DNA of 33,017 nt from [Eubacterium] saphenum (lineage in GTDB: Bacteria; Bacillota; Clostridia; Oscillospirales; Ruminococcaceae), in NCBI GenBank assembly GCA_004555855.1, contig SFJQ01000008.1:1-33017 (forward strand), read 5' to 3'. Every line of letters starts with the position of its first letter. Position 1 is the first letter of the stretch. Position numbers and translations under genes: made by a program. Below are positions 29,684 to 33,017 of the stretch, in pieces. The notes under the pieces were generated by a model. The model ran no database searches. It saw only the letters and a list, made by a program, of their open reading frames with translations, and was not told the origin of the DNA.

Positions 29684-29962
29684 TTACTTCTTACCCGTGG
29701 TTTTGCTTCCTGCGTGACCCTTGAAGGTTCTCGTGGGAGCAAACTCGCCGAGCTTGTGTCCTACCATATCCTCGGTAACATATACCGGAACGTGCTTTCT
29801 GCCGTCATGAACAGCAAAAGTGTGACCTACGAAATCGGGGAAAATTGTCGAGGAGCGGCTCCAGGTCTTGAGAACCTTCTTCTCGCCCTTTTCGTTCATA
29901 TCGAGAACTCTCTTCATAAGAGCTTCCTGAACGTAAGGCCCCTTCTTAATGCTTCTTCCCAT
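29684..29962 (-). CDS. rpsS: 30S ribosomal protein S19
   Basis: A 92-residue protein of the 30S head. It starts MGRSIKKGPYVQEALMKRVL, with KTWSRSSTIFPDFVGHTFAV and the signature HKLGEFAPTRTFKGHAGSKT. AAAGGA precedes the ATG. A long-stem hairpin lies in the 97-base spacer between rplB and this gene. Confidence 0.98.
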   Translation of the reverse strand: MGRSIKKGPYVQEALMKRVLDMNEKGEKKVLKTWSRSSTIFPDFVGHTFAVHDGRKHVPVYVTEDMVGHKLGEFAPTRTFKGHAGSKTTGKK

Positions 29963-29993
29963 TGTTAAAATATCCTTTCAAGTTGAGCTGCAA

Positions 29994-30041
29994 GTTAATG
30001 AACGGCGACTTTTGCGTTTCCGCCGCGCCGTTCTTATTAAC
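29994..30041 (-). promoter_or_regulatory. 14-bp bulged hairpin in the rplB-rpsS spacer
   Basis: GAACGGCG (30000-30007) and CGCCGTTC (30026-30033) pair perfectly over 8 bp. The stem is extended by GTTAAT (29994-29999) with ATTAAC (30036-30041), leaving a two-base bulge. There is no T-run. It is the strongest internal hairpin of the S10 part of the cluster. Confidence 0.5.
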
Positions 30042-30059
30042 AGCAACTGTCGGGTTTAA

Positions 30060-30893
30060 TTATTTACCGTTTCTTCTTCTTACGATGAACTTATCGGACG
30101 CCTTCTTGAGCGAACGAGTCTTGTAACCCAAAGCGGGCTTGCCCCAAGGAGTTACAGGTCCGGGACGTCCAACAGGGGACTTACCCTCACCACCGCCGTG
30201 CGGGTGGTCGTTCGGGTTCATTACGGAACCGCGAACCGTCGGTCTGATACCGAGGTGACGAGTCTTACCTGCCTTACCGCGGTTTACGTTCTCGTGGTCG
30301 AGGTTGGAAACCGTACCGATAGAAGCGTAGCAGCTCGCCTGAACGTTTCTCAGCTCGCCGGAAGGAAGTCTGAGAAGCGCGTAGCCGTTCTCCTTAGCCA
30401 TCAGCTGAGCCATATTGCCCGCCGAGCGAACGAGCTGACCGCCCTTGCCGGGGTGAAGCTCGATGTTGTGGATAACGGTACCTACGGGGATTGCCTCGAG
30501 AGGAAGCGCGTTTCCGGGCTTGATGTCCGCGTCTGCGCCTGCTCTTACGGTATCGCCGACCTTAAGTCCGTCGGGAGCGATGATATATCTCTTCTCGCCG
30601 TCCTCGTACTGAACGAGAGCGATGAAAGCGGAACGGTTCGGGTCGTATTCGAGCGTCATAACCGTTGCGTTCATTCCGCGCTTATCTCTCTTGAAGTCGA
30701 TAACGCGGTATTTTTTTCTGTTGCCGCCGCCGATGTGACGAACGGTAATTCTGCCGTAGCTGTTTCTGCCTGCGGTCTTCTTAACAGGCTCCAGAAGACT
30801 TTTTTCGGGAGCGACCTTGGACAGCCCGCTGTAATCGGTAACAGTCATACCTCTGCGGCTGTTATTGACAGGCTTGTAAACTTTTATAGCCAT
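30060..30893 (-). CDS. rplB: 50S ribosomal protein L2
   Basis: A 277-residue protein needed for subunit joining and peptidyl-transferase assembly. Signatures are GRITVRHIGGGNRKKYRVID, the KPGNALPLEAIPVGTVIHNI strand, and the C-terminal MNPNDHPHGGGEGKSP containing the conserved His. AAGGAG precedes the ATG. It lies 17 bases after rplW. Confidence 0.98.
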   Translation of the reverse strand: MAIKVYKPVNNSRRGMTVTDYSGLSKVAPEKSLLEPVKKTAGRNSYGRITVRHIGGGNRKKYRVIDFKRDKRGMNATVMTLEYDPNRSAFIALVQYEDGEKRYIIAPDGLKVGDTVRAGADADIKPGNALPLEAIPVGTVIHNIELHPGKGGQLVRSAGNMAQLMAKENGYALLRLPSGELRNVQASCYASIGTVSNLDHENVNRGKAGKTRHLGIRPTVRGSVMNPNDHPHGGGEGKSPVGRPGPVTPWGKPALGYKTRSLKKASDKFIVRRRNGK

Positions 30894-30910
30894 TTCGTTT
30901 CACTCCTTAC

Positions 30911-31210
30911 TCAAATCATTCCGTCGAAGAACTCGATGGTCTTAGAGCCTTCTGCGAGAGTGACAATAGCCTTCTTCCAATCAGAAGTGTAACCCTCGTT
31001 TCTGCCCATTCTCTTCTTTCTTCCGCGAACGCTGATTGTGTTTACCTTAGCAACCTTAACGCCCTTGAAGAGAGTCTCGACAGCCTTTGCGATTTCAATC
31101 TTGTTGGCATTCTTAGCAACCTTGAAAGTGTACTTGCCGTTCTGAAGGCATTCGGTGCTGTGCTCGGTGATAATGGGCTTGATGATGATGTCCTGTGCAA
31201 CCTTTTCCAT
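30911..31210 (-). CDS. rplW: 50S ribosomal protein L23
   Basis: A 99-residue protein at the tunnel exit, the docking site for trigger factor and SRP. It shows IIIKPIITEHSTECLQNGKY, VAKNANKIEIAKAVETLF and VNTISVRGRKKRMGR, all typical. Its ATG overlaps the rplD stop by one base (taATG). Confidence 0.97.
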   Translation of the reverse strand: MEKVAQDIIIKPIITEHSTECLQNGKYTFKVAKNANKIEIAKAVETLFKGVKVAKVNTISVRGRKKRMGRNEGYTSDWKKAIVTLAEGSKTIEFFDGMI

Positions 31211-31833
31211 TATGCGTACACCTCCTCGAGCTTTTCAACAGCGCCCTTTACGATAACGAACTTGTCGCAGTTGAGGATATCGTAAACGTTGAGGGAGTTA
31301 ACCTGCGCCGTTTTAACCTTTTCGATGTTGGCAGCGGACTTGATAACCTTAGCGTCTGCGCTGTCGAGAACGATGAGGGTATTGCCCTGCGCGCCGACTG
31401 CGTTGAGCATATTGACCATAGTCTTGGTCTTGTACTCGTCCGTTGTGATAGCGTCAACAACAATCATTTCATTGTCGATGACCTTTGTGGAAAGAGCGGA
31501 CAGAATAGCCAGTCTCTTTACCTTCTTGTTCATAGCAAATCTGTATGAACGGGGCTTCGGGCCAAGCGCGATACCGCCGTGTCTCCACTGCGGAGCTCTT
31601 GTCGAACCCTGACGGGCATTACCTGTGCCCTTCTGACGATAGGGCTTCTTGCCGCCGCCGCTTACTTCAGTTCTGGTAAGCGTGGACTGGGTGCCCTGAC
31701 GCTGATTTGCGAGGTAATTCACAACCGCGGTGTGCATAGCGGTCTTGTTGGGCTCGATGCCGAAAACCGCGTCGTTAAGCTCCAGCTCGGAAACGACTTT
31801 ACCCGCCATATCAACTACGTTAATCTTTGACAT
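31210..31833 (-). CDS. rplD: 50S ribosomal protein L4
   Basis: A 207-residue protein. The long loop that reaches the tunnel is visible as GGGKKPYRQKGTGNARQGST followed by RAPQWRHGG. In E. coli, L4 also represses the S10 operon at its leader. AAGGAGG precedes the ATG, 21 bases after rplC. Confidence 0.98.
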   Translation of the reverse strand: MSKINVVDMAGKVVSELELNDAVFGIEPNKTAMHTAVVNYLANQRQGTQSTLTRTEVSGGGKKPYRQKGTGNARQGSTRAPQWRHGGIALGPKPRSYRFAMNKKVKRLAILSALSTKVIDNEMIVVDAITTDEYKTKTMVNMLNAVGAQGNTLIVLDSADAKVIKSAANIEKVKTAQVNSLNVYDILNCDKFVIVKGAVEKLEEVYA

Positions 31834-31854
31834 ATCGTATCGTCCTCCTTACTT

Positions 31855-32487
31855 TTAAGCCTTAACCGCGTCGCAGATTGTAACAACGCCGCCCTTGGGA
31901 CCGGGAACAGCGCCCTTAACTGCGATGAGATTGTTCTCGACGTCAACCTTGACAACAACGAGGTTCTGCACGGTAACTCTCTCTGCGCCCATGTGACCTG
32001 CCATACCCTTGCCCTTGAAAATTCTCGAAGGGCTGGAGCAAGCGCCCATGGAGCCTGCCTGTCTTGCAACAGGACCGGAACCGTGAGTTTCCTTCAGTCT
32101 GTGCTGGTTGTGACGCTTGATAGCGCCTGTGAAACCCTTACCCTTGCTGGTGCCGACAACGTCGATTACGTCGCCCTCAGCAAAAACGTCTGCCTTTACG
32201 ATATCGCCCGTGTTAAGCGAAGCGGTGTCGTCAAGACGGAATTCCTTAAGAGTTTTCTTGAAAGCCACGTCATTCTTCTTGAAGTGACCCTGCTCGGGCT
32301 TGTTAACGTGCTTAGCGGAAACATCGCCAAAGCCGAGCTGAACAGCTTCATAGCCGTCGTTTTCGGTTGTTTTCTTCTGTACTACAACGCAGGGACCCGC
32401 CTCGATAACGGTAACGGGAACAACCTTTCCTGCCTCGTCGAAGATCTGCGTCATGCCGACCTTCTTGCCGATGATAGCCTTTTTCAT
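31855..32487 (-). CDS. rplC: 50S ribosomal protein L3
   Basis: A 210-residue protein that is an early assembly initiator and shapes the peptidyl-transferase centre. It starts KKAIIGKKVGMTQIFDEAGK, with the GTSKGKGFTGAIKRHNQHRL and GSMGACSSPSRIFKGKGMAG segments of the central loop. AAGGAGG precedes the ATG at 32487. A 142-base structured spacer lies upstream, after rpsJ. Confidence 0.98.
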   Translation of the reverse strand: MKKAIIGKKVGMTQIFDEAGKVVPVTVIEAGPCVVVQKKTTENDGYEAVQLGFGDVSAKHVNKPEQGHFKKNDVAFKKTLKEFRLDDTASLNTGDIVKADVFAEGDVIDVVGTSKGKGFTGAIKRHNQHRLKETHGSGPVARQAGSMGACSSPSRIFKGKGMAGHMGAERVTVQNLVVVKVDVENNLIAVKGAVPGPKGGVVTICDAVKA

Positions 32488-32629
32488 CAGCTTTTCCTCC
32501 TTCTTGGTTATTGGTTGAGATTGCTCTCAACATGACCTCGCGCCGCGAATCGGCGTTCGGTTAGCGGTTGGGGAACCGTTGGGTAAATCCCCCAACATAA
32601 CTCAAAGTCAAAAGCTTATGCCTTCAACT
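32488..32629 (-). promoter_or_regulatory. Structured spacer between rpsJ and rplC
   Basis: No gene fits. Minus-strand RNA can form, from 5' to 3': a GTTGGGG arm (32590-32596) that can pair with CCCAAC (32578-32583, 6 bp) or with CCCCAAC (32567-32573, 7 bp), so the two are mutually exclusive; a 5-bp CGCCG/CGGCG hairpin (32541-32555); and a perfect 7-bp GTTGAGA/TCTCAAC hairpin with a GCAA tetraloop (32514-32531) about 12 bases before the rplC ribosome binding site. No T-run follows any of them. Confidence 0.5.
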
Positions 32630-32950
32630 TTAAATATCCATGGAAATCTCCACACCTGCGGGAAGCTCAAGACTCTGGAGAGCCTCGATTGTCTTCTGAG
32701 AGGGGCGGATAACATCGATAAGGCGCTTGTGAGTTCTGAGTTCGAACTGCTCGCGGGAGTCCTTATACTTGTGAACCGCTCTCAGGATTGTAACAACCTG
32801 CTTGTCCGTGGGGAGCGGAATGGGGCCTGCAACTCTTGCTCCGCTGCGCTTTGCAGCGTCAACAATCTTAGCGGCAGCGGCGTCAACAATGCCGTGCTCG
32901 TAGCCCTTAATCCTGATTCTAACAAGTCTGCACGGATATATGAAACACAC
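32630..32950 (-). CDS. rpsJ: 30S ribosomal protein S10 (atypical start)
   Basis: A 106-residue protein. From residue 10 onward it is a clear S10 (VRIRIKGYEHG, GPIPLPT at 43-49, DSREQFELRTHKRLIDV at 64-80, LPAGVEI near the end). S10 is part of the 30S head and is also NusE in antitermination. The only start in frame is GTG at 32950, giving an unusual hydrophobic N-terminus (MCFIYPCRL), with no ribosome binding site; an in-frame stop lies at 32966-32968. Possible explanations are near-leaderless initiation or a base error near the start. It is the first gene of the S10 cluster visible here. Confidence 0.9.
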   Translation of the reverse strand: MCFIYPCRLVRIRIKGYEHGIVDAAAAKIVDAAKRSGARVAGPIPLPTDKQVVTILRAVHKYKDSREQFELRTHKRLIDVIRPSQKTIEALQSLELPAGVEISMDI

Positions 32951-32967
32951 GGAGCAGTGGATTTTTC

Positions 32968-32995
32968 ATAATAAGCCTTCGCCGATTATTGACAA
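32968..32995 (-). promoter_or_regulatory. Candidate promoter just upstream of rpsJ
   Basis: On the minus strand, TTGTCA (32990-32995) and TATTAT (32968-32973) are 16 bases apart, each one mismatch from consensus. Transcription would begin near 32961, only about 11 bases before the GTG start of rpsJ. The window ends 22 bases further up, so an additional upstream promoter cannot be excluded. Confidence 0.5.
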
Positions 32996-33017
32996 GCGTT
33001 TTACAAAAACGGGAAAG

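Noticed and set aside
30198..30992. 264-codon + strand frame opposite rplB and rplW
   Set aside because: Antisense to two ribosomal genes, without promoter or ribosome binding site.
1..33017. CRISPR arrays, insertion sequences, tRNA or rRNA genes
   Set aside because: No direct repeats with unique spacers, no transposase-like frame with terminal inverted repeats, and no cloverleaf-like or rRNA-like sequence was noticed on either strand.

Overview
The window looks like chromosomal DNA of a low-to-mid GC Firmicute of class Clostridia, probably near the Ruminococcaceae/Oscillospiraceae. This is inferred from the order of the S10-spc-alpha ribosomal cluster (secY-adk-map-KOW protein-infA-rpmJ-rpsM-rpsK-rpsD-rpoA-rplQ), GGAGG-type ribosome binding sites almost everywhere, sigma-A style promoters with 17-base spacers, a zinc-type S14, a zinc-lid adenylate kinase, and DUF6062 and TM2 proteins. 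No rRNA, tRNA, CRISPR array, insertion sequence or phage gene was seen.

Layout: (1) 1-460 is the 3' end of an unrecognised gene on the + strand, closed by a terminator that works in both directions. (2) 548-5316 is a tightly packed minus-strand operon: DUF6062 protein, tsaD, a three-span membrane protein, a shikimate-kinase-like protein, a CPBP membrane protease and a zinc-ribbon/TM2 protein. (3) 5317-5405 holds overlapping divergent promoters. (4) 5406-9664 (+) carries an 8-oxoguanine glycosylase, a small zinc-ribbon membrane protein and, behind its own consensus promoter, a 921-residue protein with three zinc ribbons, seven 48-bp tandem repeats, one membrane span and a Ser-rich stalk. (5) 9738-10616 (-) has a DUF45/YgjP metallopeptidase preceded by a 58-residue membrane protein. 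(6) 10698-16368 (-) is a five-gene operon: RING/DUF2628 protein, GT-C-like membrane protein, TrkH potassium transporter, TrmN6-like methyltransferase and RsmI. (7) 16585-32950 (-) is the ribosomal protein super-operon, rpsJ to rplQ.

Within the ribosomal cluster many genes are spaced by a few bases or overlap by one (taATG or tgATG). Certain spacers, however, are long and hold strong hairpins without U-runs: before rplC, rpsS, rplN, rplE, rpsH, rplR, adk, rpsD and rpoA. Several of these stems pair through G-U only when read as minus-strand RNA, which suggests function as RNA. Three essential genes (rpsE, secY, infA) begin with TTG, and rpsJ begins with GTG without a Shine-Dalgarno, close behind a candidate promoter.

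The least explained part is the set of zinc-finger membrane proteins (548, 6231, 6899 and 15484, with the Cys-rich DUF6062 protein as a possible fifth), especially the repeat-bearing one at 6899. The ribosomal, tRNA- and rRNA-modification genes are conventional. All function calls are from reading sequence motifs; no database search was possible.
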